From assembly GCA_019421385.1 (NCBI GenBank), contig JAHZFK010000030.1, positions 1-11,013 on the forward strand: a stretch of 11,013 nucleotides of DNA. Direction: 5' to 3'. The translations under genes were made by a program, and so were the position numbers. The notes below the pieces were generated by a model. The model searched no databases. It was not told where the DNA came from and was given only the letters and a program-made list of their open reading frames with translations. Below, piece after piece: positions 1 to 6,766 of this stretch. The first letter of the stretch is position 1, and each line of letters opens with the position of its first letter. This stretch comes from Clostridiales bacterium. GTDB lineage: Bacteria; Bacillota; Clostridia; Oscillospirales; Butyricicoccaceae.

Positions 1-31
1 CAAGGTTTTTATTATATTTTGAAACAAAAAA

Positions 32-56
32 ACAGGTAGTATTTGACACTACCTGT
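32..56 (-). terminator. Hairpin with U-tract on the minus strand (possible terminator, or leader hairpin of the next + gene)
   Basis: Arms 32-40 (ACAGGTAGT) and 48-56 (ACTACCTGT) are perfectly complementary over 9 bp around a 7-nt loop. Read on the minus strand the stem is followed by seven T residues, then GTTTC, the layout of an intrinsic terminator. No minus-strand gene is visible directly upstream of it in that direction; the carboxypeptidase transcript should already stop at 661-710. On the plus strand the same hairpin lies 4 nt before the ribosome binding site of the ORF at 77, so it could instead act in that leader. Confidence 0.45.
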
Positions 57-76
57 ACTTGGAAAGGAGAAAATGT

Positions 77-316
77 ATGGAAATTAAGGAGAGATACCCG
101 GAATACATAATCAGATACCTGAGGCAGCGAAAAGAGCTGGATGAAGACGACACGAGCCACGATGAGCAGCTTCAGACCATGGGTCTGTCACATGTCTTTG
201 CAGAGACCTTGGAATGGAATGGTCTGCTTAGTAGCTGGGACTACCAGATCAAAGACTGGATCAAGAGCATTTACGGTGTGAGGCTTGATGCGGCGGTGAG
301 CAGCAAGGGATCATAA
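77..316 (+). CDS. Small acidic hypothetical protein, probably accessory or mobile-element derived
   Basis: A 79-residue ORF starts at ATG 77 and ends at TAA 314-316. I chose this start because GGAAAGGAG (61-69) sits 7 nt before it; a longer reading from TTG 59 would put the start upstream of that site. The protein has no signal peptide, membrane segment or metal-binding motif. It begins MEIKERYPEYIIRYLRQRKE, carries an acidic stretch (DEDD, about residues 22-25), and ends in a Trp-rich part containing WNGLLSSWDYQIKDWIKSIYG. I do not recognise a characterised family. Its general look, and the next ORF starting 2 nt after its stop, resemble small cargo genes of clostridial integrative elements; that is an impression, not a match. 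Confidence 0.6.
   Translation: MEIKERYPEYIIRYLRQRKELDEDDTSHDEQLQTMGLSHVFAETLEWNGLLSSWDYQIKDWIKSIYGVRLDAAVSSKGS
305..310 (+). promoter_or_regulatory. Ribosome binding site deciding the GTG start at 319
   Basis: AAGGGA lies 8 nt before GTG 319 and overlaps the last codons of the previous ORF. It supports a translated second cistron starting at 319, upstream of any ATG in that stretch. Confidence 0.5.
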
Positions 317-318
317 CA

Positions 319-764
319 GTGACAGCAGAAGAATTGCTGAGAAAAGATCAGAAGGTATATGGAGAGCTCGTTTTCCAGATGACGATATCAAGGTTCTGAG
401 AGAAATTTGGCGCAATCCGGCAGGATGGATGCACTCTTACGACGGTATTCACTGGGAGGCCGCTCCCATGTATATCGGCAAGATCAACTATTCCCAACCT
501 TTGTTCCGGAAGGAGCAGCGTGGGAATACCCGGTGTAAGGACTGTGATGTCTGCGTGATGCAGATATTTACTCGGTTTGGTATTGTGCTGTTTTATAGTG
601 AATTGGTAGATGAAAGTCATTATTTACGTTTTATCATCCGAATGACAATGGTTTCATTATCAAAAAACTCCATGTACCGGAAATACCATCACGACTTCCG
701 GTACATGGAGCTAATGCCTGAAAGACATATAGTATCTATGTCAAATCACAATGAGCTGCAATAA
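319..764 (+). pseudogene. Unrecognised ORF broken by a -1 frameshift, with a 3' end that runs into another gene's terminator
   Basis: Translation from GTG 319 gives VTAEELLRKDQKVYGELVF and then stops at TGA 397-399. The reading that carries on sensibly is one frame back: PDDDIKVLREIWRNPAGW, then MHSYDGIHWEAAPMYIGKIN and a cysteine cluster CKDCDVC (about 535-555), open to 764. The switch falls at TTTT 371-374. One extra T would join the two halves as ...GELVF-PDDDIKV..., so a single-base loss in a homopolymer is the simplest account, either a real mutation or a base-calling error. The 3' part (about 590-764) contains the complete minus-strand terminator at 661-710, so those codons were probably not part of the original protein. 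I do not recognise the family. An ATG at 429 is in frame, but I see no good ribosome binding site for it. Confidence 0.5.
661..710 (-). terminator. Rho-independent terminator of the D-Ala-D-Ala carboxypeptidase gene
   Basis: Arms 668-682 and 696-710 form a perfect 15-bp stem with a 13-nt loop. On the minus strand the stem is followed directly by TTTTTTG (667-661). It lies 66 nt downstream of the carboxypeptidase stop codon. On the plus strand no T-run follows, so it works in the minus direction. Confidence 0.85.
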
Positions 765-775
765 AGAGCGGACAA

Positions 776-2275
776 TTATGCGACATCTTCTGTTATGGCA
801 TCTTGAGAAACAACCTCGATATCCGCAGAAAGTACCAGTTGCTGAACACCTGTACTATCTGCCGGACCGACAACAAATGTAAGGGTATGCATACCGGGCT
901 GTGCATCCGCAGGAATTTTGAGGGTGTATTCGCTGCTTGCCCGATCGTTCAAAACAGTAAAGGCATCATTGGAATAACCGGCAATTGGTTGTCCATCCCA
1001 CTGCCAGCCGGCAGGAAGCTGTACGCGATTGATTTCGTTTTCACCGAACACGTCTGCAGTCACCGTCAGCATTTTTCCAGGATAGACCGCAGCACTTTGA
1101 ATATTGAAAGATCCCGCATAGGAAATCGGGCGCTGCTCAATCGGCACGGAGGTTTCTGCACGTCTCTCTGTGCCATCCTGCATCGTTAATACAAAGGATA
1201 CATCTAACATATCGCCAGTCAACTCACGAAGCGTATAATTGAGTGTGCTGGTTTTATTTGCTGTTACCTGAAAGTTGCTGTTGCCATAATTCTGTACCGG
1301 CTCACCATTGACATACCATTGTGCTTTTGCGACATAAGCCGCAGTAACACCATTGAGCTGCACTGTAAAGGAAGCAGGCTGATAGGGGCGCACACTATCC
1401 GGTTGTGCCGTAACGGATACGCTGGTAGAGGCACGAGATGCATCACGCTTTTGAATTTGATCAAATCCATAATCGAGCAGTTGACGGGAGTCGGCAAAAC
1501 GCTGTGCATCGCTGGTGGATTTCATAACAACAGAAATCACACGGCGGCCATTGCGCACGGCAGTTGTGGTGACACAATATCCAGCCTGCGAAATGGTACC
1601 GGTTTTGAATCCGTCCAGACCTTCATATGGTGCCATGGTATTGAGCAGATGGTTTGTATTGTTATAATAAGTCCCATTAAAACTGAAGCCGCTCTTGCTG
1701 GTGATACGGAGAATGTCGGGATAGGTGTCAATGAAAATTTTCGTCAGCGCAGCCTGAGAGCGTGCCGTGATATAGTTGGGCTGCGCACCGTGACAGTTAT
1801 AGTATGTCGCATTCAGACCAAGTTCCTTTGCCGTGGCATTCATACGCGTAACAAAAGCACTTTCGCTGCCGCTGATATGTTCTGCCATGGCGATGCAAGA
1901 GGCACTGGCAGATGGAATCATAATAAGATGCAGCAGCGTATCGACTGTATAGGTCGCACCCTCGGTCAGCGGCACTGCAGTCGGATAGCTGGAATCACGT
2001 GATTTAACTGCGACGTTATGACTGATCTTGACCGGCGTTTCCAACGTAATGGAACCGGCTTCCAACTCCTGATAAATGATATAGGCAGTCAGGACTTTGG
2101 TCATACTGGCTGGTACACGGGCAACATCCCCGTTATAGGAATAAAGCTCTTCTCCGGTATCGCCATCCATTACAAAAACGCTTTCCGCCTCAAAATCCAA
2201 AGCAAGCGCACATGGCATACCGCCGCCGAAGCAGAGAACAACTGCAAGGAACACCGCGAGCATTTTTCTGTACAT
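776..2275 (-). CDS. D-alanyl-D-alanine carboxypeptidase (peptidase S11, DacF/PBP5-like) with two C-terminal Ig-like units
   Basis: This is a 499-residue secreted low-molecular-weight penicillin-binding protein. The family trims the terminal D-Ala from peptidoglycan pentapeptides outside the membrane. A signal peptide covers residues 1-25, with likely cleavage after ALA. The catalytic SxxK motif is SMTK 57-60 and the KTG motif is 224-226. At the place of the SxN motif the sequence reads SAS (122-124), so the usual Asn is Ser. The S11 domain runs to about residue 275. Residues 286-380 and 386-490 are two similar beta-rich units, aligned on W320..F335 and W424..F439. The protein is clearly longer than a typical DacF of about 390 residues. 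No C-terminal amphipathic anchor is obvious. AAGGGGG precedes the ATG. It is transcribed alone, divergently from the AI-2E-family gene. Spore-cortex or vegetative wall roles are both possible; I leave the symbol blank because S11 paralogues are numerous. Confidence 0.93.
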   Translation of the reverse strand: MYRKMLAVFLAVVLCFGGGMPCALALDFEAESVFVMDGDTGEELYSYNGDVARVPASMTKVLTAYIIYQELEAGSITLETPVKISHNVAVKSRDSSYPTAVPLTEGATYTVDTLLHLIMIPSASASCIAMAEHISGSESAFVTRMNATAKELGLNATYYNCHGAQPNYITARSQAALTKIFIDTYPDILRITSKSGFSFNGTYYNNTNHLLNTMAPYEGLDGFKTGTISQAGYCVTTTAVRNGRRVISVVMKSTSDAQRFADSRQLLDYGFDQIQKRDASRASTSVSVTAQPDSVRPYQPASFTVQLNGVTAAYVAKAQWYVNGEPVQNYGNSNFQVTANKTSTLNYTLRELTGDMLDVSFVLTMQDGTERRAETSVPIEQRPISYAGSFNIQSAAVYPGKMLTVTADVFGENEINRVQLPAGWQWDGQPIAGYSNDAFTVLNDRASSEYTLKIPADAQPGMHTLTFVVGPADSTGVQQLVLSADIEVVSQDAITEDVA

Positions 2276-2297
2276 GATAAAACCCCCTTATTTCTGA

Positions 2298-2364
2298 TGC
2301 ACGGGTCAGCCCTTTGATCCGTGCAAATCGGAATATTCGTTATGCACAAAAAAAGAAATATTCC
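2298..2364 (-). repeat. Two inverted repeats in the 5' leader of the carboxypeptidase gene
   Basis: The first repeat pairs 2298-2308 with 2315-2325 (TGCACGGGTCA against TGATCCGTGCA) around a 6-nt loop; its one imperfect position is a G-T pair in the plus strand and an A-C mismatch in the minus-strand RNA. The second pairs GGAATATT 2330-2337 with AATATTCC 2357-2364, 19 nt apart. Both lie between the proposed promoter and the ribosome binding site of the carboxypeptidase gene. They could be leader hairpins or protein-binding sites; no family is recognised. Confidence 0.5.
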
Positions 2365-2371
2365 AATTCCT

Positions 2372-2380
2372 ATTTTAGCA
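2372..2380 (-). promoter_or_regulatory. Candidate extended -10 promoter for the carboxypeptidase gene
   Basis: On the minus strand the sequence reads TGC-TAAAAT, an extended -10 (TGn plus a 5/6 match to TATAAT). The -35 position 17 bp upstream (TTTCTT) is poor. It would give a leader of about 90 nt. A sporulation sigma factor promoter was considered, but I see no clear match. Confidence 0.35.
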
Positions 2381-2427
2381 GATATGCCAACAAAAAGAAA
2401 GTTCGTTATATAAAAATTTTCCATATC

Positions 2428-2451
2428 TCATAAAGTAGTCCTGCTTTATGA
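2428..2451. repeat. 8-bp inverted repeat between divergent promoters
   Basis: TCATAAAG (2428-2435) and CTTTATGA (2444-2451) are perfect inverted copies separated by 8 nt. The site lies between the two divergent promoter candidates, 29 bp from the -35 box at 2480. It could be a regulator operator, but a chance repeat in AT-rich DNA is possible. Confidence 0.35.
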
Positions 2452-2479
2452 ACAAGTCATAAAATATGCCCGCAAGTGC

Positions 2480-2509
2480 TTGACTTTAACTGGGAAAAAT
2501 GCTTATATA
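2480..2509 (+). promoter_or_regulatory. Sigma-A-type promoter of the AI-2E-family gene
   Basis: TTGACT (2480-2485) matches the -35 consensus at 5 of 6 positions. A run TTATATATATAT starting at 2503 supplies a -10 hexamer at 17 or 18 bp spacing (TATATA at 2504-2509). The start codon follows about 37 nt later. Confidence 0.65.
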
Positions 2510-2533
2510 TATATCAATATAGCATAGATAGAT

Positions 2534-2538
2534 GAGGG
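2534..2538 (+). promoter_or_regulatory. Ribosome binding site supporting the TTG start at 2546
   Basis: GAGGG ends 7 nt before TTG 2546. The next in-frame candidate, ATG 2567, has no purine-rich site in front of it, so the TTG start is preferred. Confidence 0.55.
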
Positions 2539-2545
2539 TTCGACA

Positions 2546-3715
2546 TTGAGTTTAAATCGCGATACAATGAAAAAAATTATGGGCTTAATTGCGTTTGGCA
2601 TTTTGCTGTACGTCGGCCTGCAGAATACCAAAATGGTATCTTCTGCGCTGCGATATCTGGCAGGATTGACCGCGCCGTTTTTGATAGGCGGATGCATTGC
2701 ATTCATTTTGAATGTGCCCATGCGCTTTTTTGAGAAAAAAATCTTTACCCGGAAAAAGGGGAAGGGCAGTATCCGTGTACGTAAAATGCAGCGCATTTGC
2801 AGCCTGCTTTTGACCTTGATCGTGGTATTGGGTGTAATTTCTATTGTCTTATTCATGGTTGCGCCTGAACTATACAATTCGTTTGCCGCCATCGGACGCG
2901 AAATGACCAGCTTCAGCAGACGACTTCCACAGATGCTGGAAGAAGCAAGCCAGCGGTTGCCCATGTTCGCGGATGAAATTGAAAAGTTCAAAGCAGATTT
3001 GCTCAACGTCAACTGGAAAGAAGTTGGCCAGATGGCAAAGGATTTCCTGCAAAACAGCAATTTCATCAGCAGTACAGTCGATATTGCCACTTCTGTGGTC
3101 AGCGGTGTGGCCAATACCATTATTGGCTTGGTATTTGCAATTTACATCCTGCTGCAAAAGGAAAATCTGGGTCGCCAATTCCGCCGCTTGTTTTATGCAC
3201 TTTTCCCGGAAAGGCATGTTGACCGTTTTCTGGAAGTCTGTGACCTGACTTCTGCTTCGTTCAATAGCTTTTTGTCTGGACAGTGTTTAGAAGCCTTTAT
3301 CCTCGGAATGATGTTTTTCATCAGCATGTCCCTGCTGAAAATGCCGTATGCCTTGGTGATTGCGGTGTTGATCGGGGTAACCGCGCTCATTCCGATTTTC
3401 GGTGCATTCATTGGATGCATCGTCGGCGCATTTCTTATCTTGATTGCCAGCCCGATTCAGGCGTTGTGGTTCATTGTCCTTTTCCTGATCCTGCAGCAGG
3501 TAGAAGGCAATGTAATTTATCCTCGTGTCGTTGGCGGCTCCGTTGGATTGCCGTCCATTTGGGTGCTGGTCGCAGTCACCTTAGGTGCAAGCATTGCCGG
3601 CGTGCTGGGTATTTTGTTTGCCATTCCTGTGGTTTCGGTTCTGTATGCGCTGCTGCGCGACTATGTTCGCCATCGGATTGATGAACGCGGTATCGCGGAG
3701 AAAAAAATTCAATAA
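2546..3715 (+). CDS. AI-2E family (PerM-like) multi-pass membrane transporter
   Basis: A 389-residue integral membrane protein of the AI-2E/PerM family (PF01594 type). Members have been linked to export of autoinducer-2, to ion/proton antiport or to general permease roles, so the substrate cannot be read from sequence. Hydrophobic segments are visible at about residues 11-27, 40-57 and 88-110; then a soluble, amphipathic stretch (about 112-180) typical of the family; then a cluster of segments from about 183 to 378. The family-typical motifs are GVTALIPIFGAFIG (about 288-301) and EGNVIYPRVVGGSVGLPSIW (about 323-342). The C-terminus is short and basic (residues 379-389). The start is TTG 2546. 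The gene is alone between its own promoter and a strong terminator, and no neighbour suggests a substrate. Confidence 0.9.
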   Translation: MSLNRDTMKKIMGLIAFGILLYVGLQNTKMVSSALRYLAGLTAPFLIGGCIAFILNVPMRFFEKKIFTRKKGKGSIRVRKMQRICSLLLTLIVVLGVISIVLFMVAPELYNSFAAIGREMTSFSRRLPQMLEEASQRLPMFADEIEKFKADLLNVNWKEVGQMAKDFLQNSNFISSTVDIATSVVSGVANTIIGLVFAIYILLQKENLGRQFRRLFYALFPERHVDRFLEVCDLTSASFNSFLSGQCLEAFILGMMFFISMSLLKMPYALVIAVLIGVTALIPIFGAFIGCIVGAFLILIASPIQALWFIVLFLILQQVEGNVIYPRVVGGSVGLPSIWVLVAVTLGASIAGVLGILFAIPVVSVLYALLRDYVRHRIDERGIAEKKIQ

Positions 3716-3751
3716 AGAAAGGCGGCCTGAACGTTTCCGGCCGCCTTTCTT
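3716..3751 (+). terminator. Rho-independent terminator after the AI-2E-family gene
   Basis: AGAAAGGCGGCC (3716-3727) pairs perfectly with GGCCGCCTTTCT (3739-3750) around an 11-nt loop. The stem is GC-rich at its top, and the 3' arm itself carries the T-rich tail (CTTTCTTC). It starts one base after the stop codon. Confidence 0.85.
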
Positions 3752-3791
3752 CACATAAATATAAACAAATCATGAATTTTCTTCTTGCCCC

Positions 3792-3820
3792 TTGATTTTT
3801 TCTTGATACTGGATTATCAT
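3792..3820 (+). promoter_or_regulatory. Sigma-A-type promoter of htpG
   Basis: TTGATT (3792-3797) and TATCAT (3815-3820) are separated by exactly 17 bp, matching the consensus at 4 and 5 of 6 positions. Transcription would start near 3827, at the left arm of the CIRCE element, the usual placement for HrcA-repressed promoters. Confidence 0.75.
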
Positions 3821-3827
3821 ATCAATG

Positions 3828-3854
3828 TTGGCACTCTAATACAGAGAGTGCTAA
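3828..3854 (+). promoter_or_regulatory. CIRCE element (HrcA operator) before htpG
   Basis: TTGGCACTC (3828-3836), a 9-nt spacer, and GAGTGCTAA (3846-3854) match the CIRCE consensus TTAGCACTC-N9-GAGTGCTAA with a single difference (G for A at the third base). HrcA bound here would block initiation at the overlapping promoter; heat stress releases it. Confidence 0.95.
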
Positions 3855-3879
3855 TACCAAAAAATAGAGGTGCATACAC

Positions 3880-5787
3880 ATGGCAAAGAAACAGTTTAAG
3901 GCGGAATCCAAGCGTTTGTTGGATTTGATGATCAATTCCATTTATACGCACAAGGAAATCTTTCTGCGTGAATTGATCTCGAATGCATCGGATGCAACGG
4001 ATAAGCTGTACTATAATGCAATGAAGGAAGGCCGAACCGGCATTACGCGCGACAGCCTGCCGATTGACATTACGCTCGATAAGGAAAACCGTAAGTTTGT
4101 GATCGAGGATCACGGCTGCGGCATGACGGCGGAAGAGCTGGAGAGCAATCTGGGTACAATTGCGCGCTCTGGTTCGCTGGCATTTAAAAAGGAAAATGAC
4201 GCGATGGATGATGTGGATATCATCGGCCAATTTGGCGTAGGCTTTTATGCGGCGTTCATGGTTGCCAGCCATGTAGAGGTTGTCTCTCGCGCGGTCGACA
4301 GCGAAGAAGCCAACCGCTGGGAGTCGGACGGTGCGGCAGGGTATACCATCACGCCTTGTGAAAAAGCCGAAAACGGCACGCGCATCACGCTGACGATCAA
4401 GGAGAATACGGAAAGCGAGAATTATGATGAATTCCTCGAGCCGTATCGTATCCAGTCACTGGTGAAGAAATATTCGGATTATATCCGGTATCCGATCAAG
4501 ATGGATATGACCCGCTCGCGAATGAAGGAAAAGCCTGCGGATGCGGGCGAAGACTATCAGCCTGAGTGGGAAGAATATACCGAGAACACCACGCTCAACT
4601 CGATGGTTCCGATTTGGAAGAAATCCAAGAAGGAGCTCAAGGATGAGGATTACAATTCCTTCTACACCAGCAAGTTCTATGATTATCAGCCGCCGCTGTG
4701 CCACATCCACACCAGCGTGGAGGGCGCGGTGACCTATACTGCAATGCTCTTTATCCCGGCACATGCTCCGATGGATTACTACACCAAGGATTATGAAAAG
4801 GGCTTGCAGCTATACTCGAACGGCGTGCTGATTATGGATAAGTGTGCCGATCTGCTGCCCGATCATTTCAGCTTTGTACGTGGCATGGTGGATACGGCGG
4901 ATCTGTCGCTGAATATTTCTCGTGAAATGCTGCAGCATGATCGCCATCTCAAGGCGATTGCGCAGAGCTTGGAAAAGAAGATCAAGAGCGAACTGCTCAA
5001 GATGCAGAAGGATAAGCGCGAGGATTACGAAAAGTTCTGGCAGGCGTTTGGTCGTCAGATCAAGTACGGCGCTTATGTGCAGTACGGTGCAAATAAGGAA
5101 TTGCTGCAGGATTTGCTGATGTACTATTCCTCGACTGAGGATAAGCTGGTCACGCTGGAAGAATACGTTTCCCGCATGACGGAAGAGCAGAAGTATATCT
5201 ATTATGCTTGCGGCGAGACGGTTGATAAGATCAAACTTCTGCCTGCTATGGAAACCCTGCGCGATAAAGGCTATGAGGTGCTGTGTCTGGATGATAACAT
5301 CGACGAATTCTGCATCAAGATGCTGGCAAACTATCAGGAGAAGGAATTCAAGTCGATTGTCGACGCAGATTTGGGACTGGATAGCGAGGATGACAAGGAA
5401 GAGATCAAAAAGCTCAGCGAGGAAAAGGGCACGTTGCTCACCGCAATGGGCGAAGCATTGTCCGGCAAGGTCAAGAAAGTGGAGTTGACGCGCCGCCTGA
5501 AGAGCCATCCGTGCTGCCTGCGTGCCGAAGGCCCGGTAACGCTGGAAATGGAAAAGGTGCTCAACCAGCAGGCGATGGACGACAGCCAGCGCGTTCATGC
5601 AGAACGTGTGCTGGAGCTGAATGCAGAGCATCCGATTTTCCAGAAGCTGTGCCAGTTGCAGGAAGAAAACTCCGATCAGCTGAAAACCTATGCTGATATT
5701 TTGTATACGCAGGCACTGCTGATTGAAGGACTGCCGGTGGATGATCCGGTGGCGTATGCAAATGCGGTTTGCAGTTTGATTTCTTAA
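3880..5787 (+). CDS. htpG: Molecular chaperone HtpG (bacterial Hsp90)
   Basis: A 635-residue cytosolic ATP-dependent chaperone, close to the usual bacterial length (E. coli HtpG has 624). The N-terminal GHKL ATPase fold is plain: ELISNASDATDKL (31-43) with the Mg-binding Asn at 35, DHGCGM (77-82) with the adenine-contacting Asp at 77, GTIARSG (92-98), and the lid/glycine motif GQFGVGFYAAF (116-126). The middle domain (about 230-440) contains SLNISREMLQ, with the catalytic-loop Arg of the family. The C-terminal dimerisation domain lacks the eukaryotic MEEVD tail, as expected. AGAGGTG (3866-3872) precedes the ATG. Promoter and CIRCE upstream indicate HrcA control. A lipid kinase gene follows 37 bp later with no terminator between. 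Confidence 0.98.
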   Translation: MAKKQFKAESKRLLDLMINSIYTHKEIFLRELISNASDATDKLYYNAMKEGRTGITRDSLPIDITLDKENRKFVIEDHGCGMTAEELESNLGTIARSGSLAFKKENDAMDDVDIIGQFGVGFYAAFMVASHVEVVSRAVDSEEANRWESDGAAGYTITPCEKAENGTRITLTIKENTESENYDEFLEPYRIQSLVKKYSDYIRYPIKMDMTRSRMKEKPADAGEDYQPEWEEYTENTTLNSMVPIWKKSKKELKDEDYNSFYTSKFYDYQPPLCHIHTSVEGAVTYTAMLFIPAHAPMDYYTKDYEKGLQLYSNGVLIMDKCADLLPDHFSFVRGMVDTADLSLNISREMLQHDRHLKAIAQSLEKKIKSELLKMQKDKREDYEKFWQAFGRQIKYGAYVQYGANKELLQDLLMYYSSTEDKLVTLEEYVSRMTEEQKYIYYACGETVDKIKLLPAMETLRDKGYEVLCLDDNIDEFCIKMLANYQEKEFKSIVDADLGLDSEDDKEEIKKLSEEKGTLLTAMGEALSGKVKKVELTRRLKSHPCCLRAEGPVTLEMEKVLNQQAMDDSQRVHAERVLELNAEHPIFQKLCQLQEENSDQLKTYADILYTQALLIEGLPVDDPVAYANAVCSLIS

Positions 5788-5809
5788 CCCAAGATTGCAT
5801 GACGAAGGT

Positions 5810-5816
5810 AAGGAGG
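5810..5816 (+). promoter_or_regulatory. Strong ribosome binding site deciding the GTG start of the lipid kinase
   Basis: AAGGAGG stands 8 nt before GTG 5825. A reading from TTG 5795 would have to translate through this site, so the longer start is rejected. Confidence 0.8.
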
Positions 5817-5824
5817 CGCGCCCG

Positions 5825-6736
5825 GTGAAAAAAATGCTATGGATTGTCAATCCACATGCCGGACGGGGCGCAATGAGCGGAAAAATCATTGGCTGCGTCG
5901 ATGCGTTCCAACAAGCCGGTTATGAAGTGACGCTGTATGTCACACAGGGTGCGCAGGATGCGACCCGCATGGTGCGCGAACGTGCCGGAGAATTTGACCG
6001 CATCGTGTGTGCAGGCGGCGATGGTACGCTTAACGAAGTCGTTACCGGTCTGATGGAGTCCGATGTGCGTCCACCGCTCGGTTATATCCCTGCGGGTACA
6101 ACTAACGACTTTGCACTTGGTTTGGGCATTTCTAAAGTACCGGCAGAAGCCGCAGTGGTTGCGGCCGGAAATAATTTGCAAGCGCTCGATATCGGTCGGT
6201 TTAACGAACGGTATTTCAACTATATTGCAGCGTTTGGCGTCTTTACCGAGGTATCCTATGCAACGCCGCAGCAATCCAAGAATATCTTTGGCCGTGCAGC
6301 CTATATTCTGGAAGGCGTGAAGGCATTAACCAATATCAAGCAGCACCATATTCGTGTGAACAGCGCGGAAATGACACTGGAAGATGACTTCATCTTTGGT
6401 ATGGTTTCCAATTCGGTATCGGTTGGCGGTTTTAAGGCGATCACGCCGGACGGTGTGGCGTTGGATGACGGCCTACACGAAGTGCTGCTGGTCTATCCGG
6501 TGGAAAATCCGATGGAACTGCAATGGCTGGTGAACGATCTGCTGACACACAACACGGAATCGACACGCTTTGTTTATTTCCGTACCGCACAGATCACGTT
6601 TGATGCAGACGAAGCAGTACCGTGGACACTGGATGGAGAATTCGGCGGCGCAACGCAACGGGCAGAGATCGCAAATTGTGCCCGTGCCATCACCTTTGCA
6701 ACGGGAAGCAATGAAAATCTGGAGCAGCCAACATAA
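5825..6736 (+). CDS. Diacylglycerol kinase family (YegS/BmrU-type) lipid kinase
   Basis: A 303-residue soluble lipid kinase of the DAGK catalytic family, which phosphorylates diacylglycerol or a related lipid at the membrane surface using ATP. The start is GTG 5825. Motifs are the N-terminal strand and loop IVNPHAGRG (7-15), the nucleotide-binding GGDGTLNEV (64-72), and PAGTTNDFA (89-97), in the order expected for the family. The C-terminal beta-sandwich contains the DGxL-like DDGLHEVLLVYP (about 216-227) and a late WTLDGEFGG typical of the YegS/DgkB group. It has no membrane anchor. It ends with two in-frame TAA codons. It is 37 bp downstream of htpG with no intervening terminator or clear promoter, so it is probably co-transcribed and heat-inducible. 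Whether it is the DgkB-type phospholipid-cycle enzyme or another lipid kinase is open. Confidence 0.9.
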   Translation: MKKMLWIVNPHAGRGAMSGKIIGCVDAFQQAGYEVTLYVTQGAQDATRMVRERAGEFDRIVCAGGDGTLNEVVTGLMESDVRPPLGYIPAGTTNDFALGLGISKVPAEAAVVAAGNNLQALDIGRFNERYFNYIAAFGVFTEVSYATPQQSKNIFGRAAYILEGVKALTNIKQHHIRVNSAEMTLEDDFIFGMVSNSVSVGGFKAITPDGVALDDGLHEVLLVYPVENPMELQWLVNDLLTHNTESTRFVYFRTAQITFDADEAVPWTLDGEFGGATQRAEIANCARAITFATGSNENLEQPT

Positions 6737-6766
6737 TAAACGTACGGCTTGCAAAGCGTGATAAAT

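Noticed and set aside
43..71. TTGACA at 43-48 as a -35 box for the ORF at 77
   Set aside because: The -10 position 17 bp downstream is GAGAAA within the ribosome binding site, so a transcript from here would lack a leader; the bases belong to the hairpin.
1319..2002. A 227-codon plus-strand open frame opposite the carboxypeptidase
   Set aside because: Antisense to a gene with clear catalytic motifs, no family features, and a cysteine- and arginine-rich random composition.
2502..2520. The alternating TATATATATATC tract as a microsatellite or replication feature
   Set aside because: It is short and coincides with the -10 region of a good promoter.
2503..3120. A 205-codon minus-strand open frame opposite the AI-2E-family gene
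   Set aside because: Hydrophobic shadow of a membrane protein read in reverse; it runs over the real promoter and has no ribosome binding site.
4810..5889. A 359-codon open frame on the minus strand opposite htpG
   Set aside because: It lies opposite a certain gene, has low-complexity hydrophobic/Gln/His composition and no recognisable domain; it is a codon-bias shadow.
5837..6274. Minus-strand open frame opposite the lipid kinase
   Set aside because: Fully antisense to a gene with GGDGTLNEV and PAGTTNDFA motifs; no independent evidence.
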